Shown one piece after another: positions 1 to 11,186 of a DNA stretch of 64,000 nucleotides. Numbering within the stretch: the stretch's first letter is position 1; every line of letters starts with the position of its first letter. The notes beneath the pieces were generated by a model. It searched no databases and was not told the origin of the DNA. It was given only the letters and a program-made list of their open reading frames with translations. The stretch lies in assembly GCA_014529385.2 (NCBI GenBank), contig CM043962.1, positions 90,813,180 to 90,877,179 on the forward strand. The letters are read 5' to 3'. Source of the stretch: Adiantum capillus-veneris (Eukaryota; Streptophyta; Polypodiopsida; Polypodiales; Pteridaceae). A program made the position numbers and the translations under genes.

Positions 1-1759
1 AGCCCCACTCTTTCTCTCTTGCACTCACACACACAAAGAAAGAACACAAAAGAGCATATCAAAACAAAACAAACATGAAAACATCAAGCCTATGGTCGTA
101 TCGTATCATGGGTAATATGAAAAAGTTAATAGATGAGTTAATGGGGTTCAATCTTTGCCGACCAAAAAAGCTACGAATTGTCCTTTGAAATTGTAATTTT
201 GTGCTTACCATAATATATATGTTTTGTATAGTGATTGGGCTTAATTGTGCGTTCAAATCCTGTTGCTTCATAGTAGGATAACTACACTTACATCAAAAGG
301 AAAGTTATAGTCTATAAGGGGTAGTATGGTACGTTAATTGTAATAGATCGCATAGAGTGGAAGCGACATAAATTCACATCATGTGGATTATTCATCTAGG
401 ATAACTTTAGGATGTGCAAAATGTAGATATGAGAGAAGTGAAGGAAAGAGAATTTCCCTCCTCTCGACCCTATTCTTGCCCGTAGGCAATAAGGATACTG
501 CAGGGAGAGATGTACCTGTAGCAAGGAGAACCTAGAATTTGTAGGGAAAATGACTTTCTAAGAGTGAGAGAGATAAATTTGGTTAGGAAGGGAGATGAAA
601 TTAGAGACATAAGTTGGATTAGAGATGAAAAGTAAAACAACAAGAAACCAACAAAATATCAAAGTAAAACACATATTACTGGACAAACTCTTCAAGAGTT
701 ATTCACCATTATGATGGAGAGAGAAGAAGAGGAAAGACTTCAGCCTTGATTGATACACCAAGTTCAAGACCTTCTTTGATTAGAGTTGACCTTCCAAGGA
801 TAGCTTACAAGATTGGCTAGTCTTCCTCTAGGAGCAAGTGTAGGCTTAGGCTTATGTTTATGGCTAAGTACAATTAGGCATCAATACTCTCACTCCCTCA
901 TGAATGTTTTTCAAGGAATAAGAGGTCCCCCTTTATAGGTTAAGGGAACCCCCAAAGGTTACACAAGAAAGAGAAGAGCCAGTGTGAATAGGAACTGGCA
1001 AAGTTTGAAATGAGTTGGTCCTACATGATGTGGATAGACTGGGGTCCACCATTTTGATCATATCTCCTCAATTGTGGGTCCAAATAAATAAATAAAAGTA
1101 GGAGCAAAACATTTATCTCATTAGCTGCGACTTCCATTTTATATACTTTTTTCAATTCGGATTGGAACCTTGTGTAAAAAATTCACCAAAATAGGGTATC
1201 TTTCTGGCAGCAAAAGTCTTCTTGTGGTCCCCTTAGCTTAGACTTCCACTTGAGTCCAATGGACACCTCATGCAATATGAAAGCATGACATTGCTCCTTG
1301 ACAAAGTTTTGTAAGCGTCCTTTTAATAATGCATTAAAATGAGTGCATCTTTGAAAATCATACAAGCTAGTGTCCCACTAGGATTTGATTCCTTCCTAGT
1401 AGCTATTAAAAATAAATATATGAAAAATACATAGAATATATATATATATATATATTAGAAGTTATCCTAGATATAGGATCTAGCTAGGGTGTGAGATGAT
1501 AGAGATAGTAGAAATAAAGAATCAATGCTTTTTGCCCCAAGTTAAAGAGGCGCAACTATTGACGCTTTTTCCATAGTACTTTCTGACGGTAAAGTAAGAA
1601 TATGTTACCCTTGAAATTAATAATAGGATGATATATAGAGCTTATTATTTTACTTAGATATGCATATTCACATTATAGAAAATATACTTTTGTATCTAAA
1701 AAGTTGCAAGCTAGATCTTGTAGCATTCGTTCCCACCATGTACGTGTCACAGCACGACA
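1..1759 (-). repeat. 3' LTR of element A (truncated by window edge)
   Basis: Direct repeat of 7787-9645 in the same orientation. Both copies share the segment starting agccccactc, the tatatata stretch near 1437, and the end ccatgtacgtgtcaca followed by gaca. Homology stops after gaca at 1759 and 9645, which defines the LTR edge; on the minus strand the LTR therefore starts TGTC. The two copies differ by many substitutions and by an indel of about 85 bases near 8130-8220, so the insertion is not recent. Confidence 0.85.
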
Positions 1760-1770
1760 TCCTTTTGCAG
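1760..1770 (-). promoter_or_regulatory. Polypurine tract of element A
   Basis: On the minus strand the bases directly upstream of the 3' LTR read CTGCAAAAGGA, immediately followed by TGTC of the LTR. A purine-rich run abutting the 3' LTR is the usual plus-strand DNA priming site of LTR retrotransposons. Confidence 0.6.
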
Positions 1771-1772
1771 TT

Positions 1773-2840
1773 TCAATTACCTTGTAGATATTCCATGATT
1801 TCATCTTTGTTGATAGCTTCCAACGTTTTATCTTCACCTGTGTTTGGCTCTTCCTCCTCCTCAATATCTTCTGCATCACTGTCTTCTCTTCTCTTAAACA
1901 CTTTGATCCTTTTTCCTGCAATGGAAATCTTTACTTCTGTACCATCTAGTTCAAATAAGCTGTACGTAGCATTTCCATGCACATGCTTTACAACATATGG
2001 TCCAAACCATCTTTTTGAAAACTTACGCCGCAGGACTGTGTACTGGTGTACGATCAGCCCATAAAGAATATGGCAACAGTCTTGGCCACTCACCCAACTC
2101 TTCCTTCGCAAGCCTTGGCCAAAGCTTTGATGATAGGAGGATGCCCTCTTTCACTCTTTCCATTGCCTCTAGGGTTGTAATTTGTAGTAAGAGAAAGCTT
2201 CATTCCTAATCTGGAAAAGAACTCCCCTGCTTCCTCGGCCTCCAGTTCACCTTTGTCTGTAGTGATCTTTCTCACACAAACATAACGGAAAATCACCTCA
2301 TCAAGAAGGAATTTGCACACAACTTCAGTGATTTTAGCTCTTAATGCCTGCCCTTCAACCTGGTTAGTCAGGTCCTCTCGTGTAAGAACTAATTATCTCA
2401 TCTGCCAAATTTCTAAAGGCATTGTGACTAGATCCACAACCCATTAGTGCATGGCTGGCGGATATGTAGGGTGCAATCCATCATGATGTCTCACATTTGA
2501 ATACATTTGACAAGTTACACACTACTCTACAAATTGAGATACATCCTTATACATACCATTCCACCAATATTTTTCTTTCAACTTGGAGGAGTTTGCCCAC
2601 ACACCCCTATGTGTAGCCCATAGACTCTAATGAAACTCTTGCATGAGCTTTACTTGAGTCTCTTTTTTACATATAACCCTTTGTGGTGTAACACCCTTTT
2701 GTTTAGGATACTTCCACAAGTAGCCATTCCCTAAAAAGTACCCATATGCTTTCCTGTGTATCCTTCTGAATTCTTGTTGAGACCAATCATCCCGTTTTGT
2801 AGAGTAATCAAGAAGCTTCCAATAAGAAGCCAATCACCTT
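1773..2840 (-). pseudogene. Element A integrase (decayed)
   Basis: Minus-strand remnant of a Ty3-type integrase, the enzyme that joins element cDNA to host DNA. Near 2390-2640 a frame reads a zinc-binding N-terminus (H near QEFH, H in ATHRG, then CVTC) ending in HPTYPPAMH. At 2090-2320 the core shows TDKGEL where TDNG is usual, then TNYNPRGNGKSERGH containing the catalytic Glu. At 1773-2111 the C-terminal part has RWFGPYVV (GPY/F-like motif) and GKRIKVFKRRE, followed by an acidic tail. Several in-frame stops (for example in the zinc finger) and frame changes show it is inactive. Identification is firm; exact ends are approximate. Confidence 0.8.
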
Positions 2841-3480
2841 CATAAAGCTCTTTCAAAAAAAATTGAAGTGGATTAGTCATGTAGACATTGCTACCTTTGA
2901 CATGAGAGATAGAATAGAACCTTGTGCCTACATCATCTCCCTTGTCAATTATTTGTGACTTGTCTTCATAACATGCCCTTGATAGCATATATGCCACTGT
3001 ATTGTCTTTTTCTGCAATGTGCTTAAGCTCAGGATTTAAGGACTTAATGTAGGCAATCCACCGCAACATAGAAATGTCTGGCGTTGAGCAGCTTATAATC
3101 ATCCCAAGAAGTGGTAGACAATCTGTTTCTACAACCACATGCACCAATTAGGTACTCTTTCCCATTTTTCAAGGTTGTAACCATACCCCATAACTCTCTC
3201 TTTATCTGTGGATAAATTCTTTAGCAAGCACTCACTACGTTTGCTCCAAATCTCACCACATACTTGTGTCCTTCATCATCATCTTGCCCTATTGCCCATC
3301 CAATTCCTTTAGGACTGGTGTCTACTGTCACAATTACTAGCCTTTGACACTCATAGTCTACCTTTCTCAAAGTTAGTGGTGACTCGAGCAACTCCTTTAG
3401 CCCCGGGGGATTCACTAGTAGTACTAGGAAGACGTCACCTGCGTGCACGAAAACTGCCATTTTACCCCCTATATACGGTA
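2841..3480 (-). pseudogene. Element A RNase H (decayed)
   Basis: Remnant of the RNase H domain that removes the RNA strand after reverse transcription. The minus strand shows VDTSPKGIGWAIGQDD at about 3280-3330 (first catalytic Asp), then a frame change, and VETDCLPLLGMI at about 3100-3145 (a later Asp), followed by LRWIAYIKSLNPELKHI and NTVAYMLSRA, which resemble the tether between RNase H and integrase in Ty3 elements. It lies between RT and IN as expected for Metaviridae. Two reading frames are needed, so it is a pseudogene. Confidence 0.75.
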
Positions 3481-4695
3481 CCCTCCTTTGTAAAATCTAC
3501 CTTTTTGGCCTGATAAACCCCCCCTATTGTACACTCACGTGACACCATATGGTAATCCTTAGTGAAGACCCCGGGCCTTTAGCCTTTTCATGGCTTTTAC
3601 ATGTACTTCTATCCATTTAAGCTTTTGATTCTTTCTAAGCAATTGATAAACAGGATCAGCTACATGTGCATAACGTGGAATCCAAATAACATAAAAGACA
3701 CATGCTCCCAGAAACCTTCTAACCTCACTGATGCTAGTGCATGTTTCTTTCATTCTTTGGATGGCATCTACCTTTGTCGGAGAAGGCTTCCTACCATATG
3801 GCCCGCACATGTGTCCCACAATGAGCACTTCATTAACACCAAGCATAGAATTTTTCCCTGACAAAGTAAGATTCACTTCTTCCAACCTATATAAAATTTT
3901 ATCACAATCATTTATGTGATTTTCCACAAGCTTGCGACATCCCCTGACATCCTTGAAGCTTTATCCTGAATTTCTTCACATCCTTTGATAGGAAAATCAT
4001 CAATGAAAGGCATTGTGATTTGAGGAATAAAGTCACGTAAGACCTTATTCATCCCATTCATCATATGTGCAACCAAGTTGGTTGCTCCCTACGGGGCAAG
4101 GTACACATCCTTATCAAACCTAAAGGTGTCCTCATGGTTGTCAAGTCTCTGCTTTCAATTGCAAGCTGAAATTGATCATACCCTGAGTAGAGATCCCCAT
4201 CGAGTAGATTGCCCTCCCTACAAAAGCCACTGCAAACTCATCCACAATTGGACATGTTCCTACATTTCTAATTGTCACCTTGTTCATTGGTTGCATATCT
4301 TGGATGAAGCATAGAGCACCATTCTTCTTTGGAACTGTGAACCAATTGTTTGAGTATGGAGCACAAGAAGGCCCAAAATCCCCATTTTGATCTTTTCATG
4401 CAATAGCTCTACTAACTTGGGCAAATGAGCCTTTGGAACCGAAATAGGCCGCAGATTCCAAGGCACATGAGGTATTGTAAAAATTACCATTCATAGGAGT
4501 TACAATAGAAGGATCAACACATCCTATCTCATGTTGCTCAAACGCAAAATCCTTACCATGCTTTGAAAGCATTGCTTTAAAGCACTTTGTCTCCTCCTGT
4601 GTTAGAAACTCCTCGCAACCAATCTGCAATTCTTGAAAAGACTCCTTTGTGAGGGTGTGCCCAATATTTTTAGGATTCCTCAAACTTGGTCGCAA
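3481..4695 (-). pseudogene. Element A reverse transcriptase (decayed)
   Basis: Reverse transcriptase of the Ty3 family, in at least three frames. At 4284-4490 fingers-region residues read PWNLRPISVPKAHLPKLVELLHEK. At about 4170-4215 the motif GDLYSGYDQFQLAIESRD is the palm motif before the active site. At about 3991-4007 MPFIDDFPIKG is the YxDD box with Phe in first position (FIDD), so the two catalytic Asp residues are still present. At 3559-3927 the thumb and connection read VNEVLIVGHMCGPYGRKPSPTKVDAI and EVRRFLGACVFYVIWIPRYAHVADP. Stops and frameshifts between these blocks make the copy non-functional. Confidence 0.85.
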
Positions 4696-4701
4696 AGGAC
4701 C

Positions 4702-5735
4702 TCACTCAATCTTTTTCGTGTTGTTGGGTGGTAAGGGTGAGGCTACTCGTTTCACCTTCTTTGCTACACTTTTGTATTTAGTTTCAACATGGACTTCTGG
4801 GCCAACTCTTTGCTTGAAACATTGGTTTTCTTTAACGGTGTTTATGACTTGATATATTTCCATAGAGCATACTTCCACAACTTCACTTTCAAGATGCAAA
4901 CTAGACTCCATTATAGCATCAAGATCACCCATAGTATCTACAAAAGAAACTTGTTCACACAAACCCAAAACATTTTCAATAGGCTCTAGCAACCCACTCT
5001 CTTTCATGCCTATTTGTACATTATGTAAATATTGCCTCTCACATCTCTTCAAATCTTCAAGTTTTGTAAAACATATTGATCCATTCCTTGTTACCAAGAA
5101 GCCCGTTGAGAGAGTTTCACCTCTTTTTGGATCAAGCAAGACCCTTTTTCTTTGTTTAGCACTACAATGCCGCTTTACAATGGTACTTGGCCAAAACCCA
5201 TCATTTCCCAATGATCATGAAACTCTTTTCTCACGGATGATCTTTGAGGTTGTCACGATTTCTTTCATGGTTTACACAAACTGTGAAAAATAGAACATCA
5301 CGTTTACCATCTTTGCTTTGTATCCTAGCATAACCTGAACCATCATCCATTACCTTTGTTTCCATTTGAACTCCCACAATGTAGGGTTGTCCAAGGATAA
5401 GATGATATGGAGATGTGTCTTATATAAAGAAGTTTTGTTCAACCTCTACATCACCTATTGTCACCTTTACACTTGGATATGCTGGATACAATTCACCTGA
5501 TGAATTGTTTGCCATTCTCACCATCCAACCATGTTCTGTGTCCATTGACCATTTACATTTGTTGTAAATACTTTTTAGCATTATATTTATTTCAGAACCA
5601 TGGTCAATTAAGGCAACAAATGGTTCTTTAAGATCACCTACCTTGATCACTGTAGTAGCCCATGCCCAATGGTTTCTAGAATAGTGGCTCCTAGGAATAC
5701 TTTGAGATTCTTCCCCATCATCATCAAATTTCACT
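4702..5735 (-). pseudogene. Element A aspartic protease and PR-RT linker
   Basis: Retropepsin domain that would process the Gag-Pol polyprotein. The minus-strand frame at 5420-5734 reads WATTVIKVGDLKEPFVALID, then HGSEINIM, then HGWMVRMANN and VKVTIGDVEVEQNFF. The active-site triplet is D-H-G rather than the usual D-T/S-G. The next block (4702-5211) is a linker rich in charged residues, starting GNDGFWPSTIVKRHC, that leads into RT. PR upstream of RT is the normal Ty3 order. A frame change separates the two blocks. The context leaves little doubt about the assignment; activity is lost because pol is broken. Confidence 0.75.
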
Positions 5736-5851
5736 TGCCTTACATTCCAAGAAGACTATTAGCATCCCACTATAGCTTCATCACCTTCTTTAGCACGCAC
5801 CTATACTCCTTGTGTCTTCACAGTATCGCCTTCAGCTTGTGGGCAAATAGA

Positions 5852-6481
5852 CTATCCAAGTGTTTGCTTCTTTCTCTTAATGATGTCGATAATTTCTTCA
5901 TGGAATTCACGCTTGGCTATGCCAAGCACCTCACCCATAGTAAAATTAACCTTGTTATTCAAAATCATCTCCTCTAGAACTTTCTTCAAGTCTGTAGCAA
6001 GCTCAATGTCAAATTGTGGTCTGTAAGCTGGTCCTTTTGGTTTACCTTTTGTTGGCTCCTTTTTCTTTCCTGTTGTAGATTCCTCCATGGTCACTTTTGG
6101 TGAAGGTGCCTCTTGTGTTGGTGGTGCTTGCAAAGGTGCCGCATCATTCCTCCCTCCACTTCTTGTAGCTCTTTTTAAAGTCCCTTCATCACCATTTTCA
6201 CACCCAAGCTTGTCTTCTACAATGGCTTCATGGCTTTGGCAGTTTGTAATGTATGCATGGACAGACATTGAATCCACTGGATCACTCCACCCTGTTTCTA
6301 GTCGTATGAAATCACCTGCTTCATGGAGAATCTCTTTAGTAAGCTTTCCCTTTTTAGCTAATTCCATGACATTTGGCCAAAGTCGACCATGATGATCACT
6401 TACCTCTTCACTAAGATTCTCAATTTTTACTCCATAAGTAGTTGCTTCAACTGAAGAGGTGGCATGGTTAGTTGCCATATC
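5852..6481 (-). pseudogene. Element A Gag-Pol spacer region upstream of protease
   Basis: An open minus-strand frame of about 208 codons between the gag zinc knuckle and the protease. It begins MATNHATSSVEATTYG and contains a lysine-rich segment (GKKKEPTKGKPKGPAYRPQF) and a helical C-terminus (VLEEMILNNKVNFTMGEVLG). I do not recognise a named domain. Plant Ty3 elements often carry a basic spacer between nucleocapsid and protease, and its position fits that. Its length and freedom from stops suggest it was part of one Gag-Pro-Pol frame; it is probably a processed linker rather than an enzyme. Confidence 0.55.
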
Positions 6482-6589
6482 TTCAACTAAGGTTTACATT
6501 CCCCCCTTCCCAAAGTTAGTTCTGAAGGATAGACCTGTCTCTCTTAAGTGGATTTTACCATCCTTAAAAAGACAACATCTTTTGTCAAA

Positions 6590-7494
6590 GCATCACTAAT
6601 ACTATCACAATCCCTTCTTACATGGTCTGTACTATCACACCAAATACATCTATTAACAAAACCTTCTTTTAGCTGTTATCTTTGCCTAGGAAGTGGACTT
6701 GATGGTTGACCTTTTTCTTCAAGCTTTGCAAGCTTCACCTTCAAGTCACGCATTCCCTTCACAAGCTCATCTAGCATGGACTCATCAAACTTAGGAGCTA
6801 TAAAAGTAGGCTTTATCATTTTGTCAGAAGTTGAGCTGGAAGGACTTGTAGTGTTTACTGCCATCTTGGCCCTTCTTCTTTGTCGCTTGGCAAGCGGTGA
6901 GACAGCACCTTCAACTTCATTCTAGTCGGTCTTTAGTCCTTGCTTAGCATATTTATCTTCAAGAAGAAGCTCCAAATTTTCTTGAAACTCTTTACCTGCA
7001 GCTTGTAAGAAAAGATCTCTCTCTGCATCTAGTGTGGCTTTTTTGTCCTAGTGAGTTGTGCTTCCCTAAGTAGCTCTGTTATTGAGAGTCCTTGCTTTGG
7101 CTTGGCTACCCATTTTAAGAATGTCCTTTTCTCTCTCAGAGTCCTCCATGAAATATTCCTCCTTTAAAGATACTTTGAGTTCTTCCTAGTTTCTCCCATG
7201 CCCATCTTTAATTCCCCTAACATGTTCCCTAATTTCTGAAGCAACAACGAGCTCAAAGCTTTGAATCATCTCACCTTCTGACACGCGATGCAGCTCCATC
7301 TACTTCACATACTCACACAAGTACTTGTTTACATCTTTGCCATTAAACTGATCCATTCTATTGACGATTGCTTGTATGGCTTTCGTTGCTGAAATCTCCC
7401 TTCTTTCAATGGCATGTTGTTGTTGCATGAACATTGCAAATGCTTGAAACGTTTGCATTGTTGCTGGGTCAAAATGCATGCTCAACATGATCAC
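6590..7494 (-). pseudogene. Element A gag with CCHC zinc knuckle (decayed)
   Basis: Capsid/nucleocapsid remnant. The N-terminal part (7300-7494) reads MQTFQAFAMFMQQQHAIERR and DQFNGKDVNKYLCEYVK, followed after a stop by MELHRVSEGEMIQSFELVVA and EYFMEDSERE, the pattern of a plant Retrotrans_gag core. A second block begins near 6864 (MAVNTTSPSSSTSDK). At about 6595-6665 the minus strand gives CIWCDSTDHVRRDC, a perfect C-x2-C-x4-H-x4-C nucleic-acid-binding knuckle. Several in-frame stops (for example after CEYVK) mark it as a pseudogene. The start was taken as the first Met before the conserved block. Confidence 0.75.
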
Positions 7495-7552
7495 CCATGG
7501 TTACCCAAAAACTCTCACCCTGGCAGATTTGCGTCGGGTTCACTAAAAATAT

Positions 7553-7786
7553 ATCGAGAAATTTGTGGTCTTGGCAAGAAAGCATCGGGCTTTTCTGCCT
7601 GTGAGAGTTTGTGAGAGAACTCCAAAAACTATATGAAGGAGTTATACCATCGAGAAATTTGTGGTCTTGCCAAGAAAGCATCGGGCTTTTGGCTGTGAGA
7701 GTTTGTGGGAGAACTCCAAAAACTATATGAAGGAGTTTGTGAGAGAACTCCAAAAACAATATGAAGGAGTTATACCATAGATACCA
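7553..7786. repeat. Two and a half tandem copies of a 96-bp unit at the leader of element A
   Basis: A unit starting atcgagaaatttgtggtctt begins at 7553 and again at 7649; a shortened third copy runs to 7786. Each full unit holds agaaagcatcgggctttt, a gtgagagtttgtgagagaac stretch and gaaggagttatacca. The array lies exactly where the untranslated leader and primer-binding site of the minus-strand element should be, so the candidate primer site is itself duplicated. Confidence 0.8.
7768..7786 (-). promoter_or_regulatory. Candidate primer-binding site of element A
   Basis: Directly next to the 5' LTR the minus strand reads TGGTATCTATGG. The first seven bases match the initiator-Met tRNA complement (TGGTATCAGAG) used by many plant LTR elements; the rest has diverged. 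The LTR would then end in CTTCA on the minus strand. The tandem duplication of this region makes the exact site uncertain. Confidence 0.4.
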
Positions 7787-9645
7787 TGAAGTCTAGGGTT
7801 TGGAAGGAAGTATAATCAAAGAAGCCCCACTCTTGCACTCACACACACAAAGAAAGAACACAAAAGAACAACACAAAGATGAAAACATCAAGGCTATGGT
7901 CGTATCATATCATGAGTAATATGAAAGGGTTAATAGATGAGTAAATGGAGTTCAATATTTGCCGACCAAACAAGCTACGAATTGTCCTTTGGAATTGTAA
8001 TTTTGTGCTTACCATAATATATATGTTTTGTCTAGTGATTGGGCTTAATTGTGTGTACAAATCCTCTTGGTTCATAGCAAGATAACTACACCTACGTCAA
8101 AAGAAAAGTTATAGTCTATAAGAGGTAGTATGATGGGATCCAGTGAAAGAAGTATTTCATTGAGCCTTTATGGGCCAAAGAGAAATACTATACATTGCTG
8201 AAAGTGTATTTTAAGGCTATTCCATATGTTAATTGTAATAGAACGCACAGAGTGGAAGCGATAGAAATTCACATCATGTGGATTATTCATCTATGATAAC
8301 TTTAGTATGTGCAAAATGTAGATATGTGAGAAGTGAAGGAAAGAGAATTTCCCTCCCAAGCCCTATTCTTGCCCGTAGGCAATAAGGATACTACGAGGAG
8401 ATATGTACCTGTAGCAAGGAGAACCTAGAATTTTTAGGGAGATTGACTTTCTAAGAGTGAGAGAGATAGATTTGGTTAGAGAGGGAGATGAAATTAGAGA
8501 TATAAGTTGGACTAGAGATGAAAAAAAAAAAACAAGAAACCAAGAAAATATCAAAGTAAAACACATCTTACTTGACAAACTCTTCGGGAGTTATTCGCCA
8601 AAATGATGGAGAGAGAAGAAGAGAGAAGACTTCAGCCTTGATTGATACACCAAGTTCAAGATCTTCTTTGATTAGAGTTGATCTTCCAAGGATAGCTTAC
8701 ACGATTGGCTAGTCTTTCTCTAGGAGCATGTGTAGGCTTAGGCTTATGTTTATGGCTAAGTACAATTAGGAATCAATCCTCTCACTCCCTCATGAATGGT
8801 TTTCAAGTAATAAGAGGTCCCTTTTTATAGGTGAAGGGAACCCCCCAGGGTTACATAAGAAAGAGAAGAGCTAGTGTGAATAGGAACTGACAAAGTTTGA
8901 AATGACTTGTCCCTACATGATGTGGACAGACTGGGGTCCACCATTTTGATCATATCTCCTCAATTGTGGGTCCAAATAAATAAATAAAACTAGAAGCAAA
9001 AAGTTTATCTCATTAGCTACGACTCCCATTTTATATACTTTTTCCAATTCGGATTGGAACCTTGGGTAAAAATTTCACCAAAATAGGGTATCTGTATGGC
9101 AGCAAAAGTCTTCTTGTGGTCCCCTTATCTTAAACTTTCACTTGAGTCCAATGGACACCTCATGCAATATGAAAGCATGACATTGCTCCTTGACAAAAGT
9201 TTGTAAGCATCCTCTTAATAATGCATTTAAATGAGTGCATCTTTGAAAATCATGCAAGCTAGTGTCCCACTAGGATCTGATTCATTCCTAGTAGCTATTA
9301 AAAAGAAATATATAAAAAATACATAGAATTTATATATATTGAAAGTTACCCTAGATATAAGATCTAGCTAGGATGTGAGATGATAATGAGATAGTAGAAA
9401 TAAAGAACCAATGCTTTTTTCCCCAAGTTAAAGAGGCGCTTCTATTGACGCTTTTCCCATAGTACTTTTTGACGGTAAAGTAAAAATATGTTACCCTTGA
9501 GATAAATAATAGGATGAGATAGAAAGCTTATTATTATACTTAGATATCTTTATGTACATTATAGAAAAAATACATATGTATCTAAAAAGTTGTAAGCTAG
9601 ATCTTGTAGCATTCGTTCACACCATGTACGTGTCACAACAGGACA
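7787..9645 (-). repeat. 5' LTR of element A
   Basis: Full-length LTR of about 1859 bases, repeat partner of 1-1759. It starts TGAAGTCTAGGG and ends GGACA on the plus strand. Compared with the other LTR it carries about 85 extra bases at roughly 8130-8220 (starting near gatgggatccagtg). Being the 5' LTR on the minus strand, it would have held the promoter; I did not find an unambiguous TATA box. Confidence 0.8.
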
Positions 9646-10822
9646 ACGTGTGCCATGTCGATCTCCTCTACCAAATATTTATTATCGTAATCTCTGTCCA
9701 GCTTGCCTTTATCCTTGTCTTTAAGTGAATTCTTGCTTTTGTCTTTGGCTTCCAACTCCGGAGCAAGCAAAGCATCGAATCACAATCATGACTATGGTCG
9801 TACCTCTAGGGTACCAGGGTAGCTAACTGAGTAATGGTACTACCATCCTTGTCCAACTGACCCTTGCCATTGTCCTCTAGCAAACTCCTCCATTTGCTTC
9901 TGACTTCACGAGCTTGAGCCAAACAATTTGTCGGGCTCCTTGAGAACTAAGCCGGTGCATAGGCCGCTAAATGGTTTGTTGAAGATCCGTTATCCATAGC
10001 CACTTGTTGGTTTTGGTCGTCGTTGTTGCGGGTGCTCGAGCAAGGGGGGGACATATTGAAGTTGCAAGATCTAGAAACTAGAATTCCTTTTGGCACTCCA
10101 AGGGTCACAGAATTCCTCTAAGATGCATCGAATTTTCAAGCAATTCCAATCCTCTCTGGTACTTCGAGCTGCTCCACAAATTTGCTATCCTTGTCTTCAA
10201 CTCCAAATTGCTTACCTCTTGCAAGCCACTCCACACTCTCTCTTTTGATTCCTACTCCCAGGCCAAGGCTGTTCTTCATAACTCTCCCAAGCCAGCTCAA
10301 TAACCCACTTGTGATGCCCTCTTGGGCTCTCAAGTTATTGAGATAGATCTGCCCACATCGTTTTGAAATGCTGGAAGCGATCAAGGCAGTGCTGGGAGGA
10401 AAGGGCACATCAACACGCTTGGCTGTTGGCCTTGCATTTTAAAACGCTGGCGTTAGCGCCTCTGGGACTGGCAGGCAGGGGAGGGAAGGTGTTGCCACAT
10501 AGGGTATCCTCCTCTGCAATGCGTTTCAAAATGCAAATGGGAGGGGTAGGGCGCCATTGACAGGGTGCTAAGTGATAAGGCCTCTGGCGTCTCAAAACGC
10601 TGCCCAATACTAGAAGGCAGTGTTCTAAAATGCACAAGGATCAGTAGACCGTCGGGGAGAATCGACACGCAGGGGAGGGACTCTCAAGGCTAGCATCTAA
10701 AAATGTGTGGGACAACGGCAGTGGGGGGAGTAATGTCAATGATGAGGGAGGCTCTTCTCCTCTCCTCGATCTCTTTTCCGAGAGCTGCTCCTCCATGCCA
10801 AGGGCTTCAAGCACGAGCTACA
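9646..10822. other. Unassigned region, probably internal DNA of a decayed LTR element
   Basis: No recognisable protein. A minus-strand frame around 10136-10408 reads CGQIYLNNLRAQEGITSG and ESVEWLARGKQFGVEDKD but matches no family I know, and its continuation has stops. Because a minus-strand primer site and LTR edge lie at 10823-10840, this stretch should be the internal region of that element. Between 10351 and 10700 a motif of the form GCATTTTAAAACGC recurs about six times in both orientations. Confidence 0.35.
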
Positions 10823-10838
10823 CCAAGCTCTAATACCA
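10823..10838 (-). promoter_or_regulatory. Initiator-Met primer-binding site next to an LTR edge
   Basis: The minus strand reads TGGTATTAGAGCTTGG, one base off the plant initiator-Met primer site TGGTATCAGAGC. The adjoining bases on the right start TGTCAAAGTCG on the plus strand (ending TTTGACA on the minus strand), so an LTR starts at 10839 and extends rightward through the (GA)n tract. The far end of this LTR and its partner copy were not found. Confidence 0.6.
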
Positions 10839-10886
10839 TGTCAAAGTCGATGATGCGGAAGCGTCAAGGGGAGTGAGCACGCGCGC

Positions 10887-10988
<102 letters not shown>

Positions 10989-11186
10989 TATCGTCCACAG
11001 AGGTCAAATAAGACAAAACATTACAAATGTGGGGGGATTTTGGGATACATCTCAATTAAGGACTGAGGGTCCAAAGACAAGGTAAGAGAAGGTAAGATAA
11101 GATAAGATGAACAAAATCTATGGAGAAGGGGGTGAGGAGTGAGCCGGTTTGGGAGTTTGAAACTCTTGAATAATGGCTTTACCTCC

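Larger units (their letters stand above)
1..9645 (-). mobile_element. Element A: nearly complete Ty3/gypsy LTR retrotransposon, inactivated
   Basis: A minus-strand LTR retrotransposon. Two long direct repeats (1-1759 and 7787-9645) flank an internal region whose minus strand reads gag, zinc knuckle, retropepsin, reverse transcriptase, RNase H, integrase. RT before IN is the Ty3/gypsy (Metaviridae) order. The left LTR lacks only its first 40 or so bases, which fall outside the window, so the left target duplication cannot be checked; the right flank starts acgtg. All coding parts are interrupted by stops and frameshifts, so the copy is dead. The family has an unusual DHG protease motif and an IN C-terminus with a GPY-like stretch. 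I see no chromodomain of the classical kind. Confidence 0.9.

Noticed and set aside
10136-10408. 90-codon minus-strand frame (CGQIYLNNLRAQEGITSG)
   Set aside because: It lies in the internal region of a probable LTR element and could be gag, but no zinc knuckle or known domain is visible, so I did not name it.
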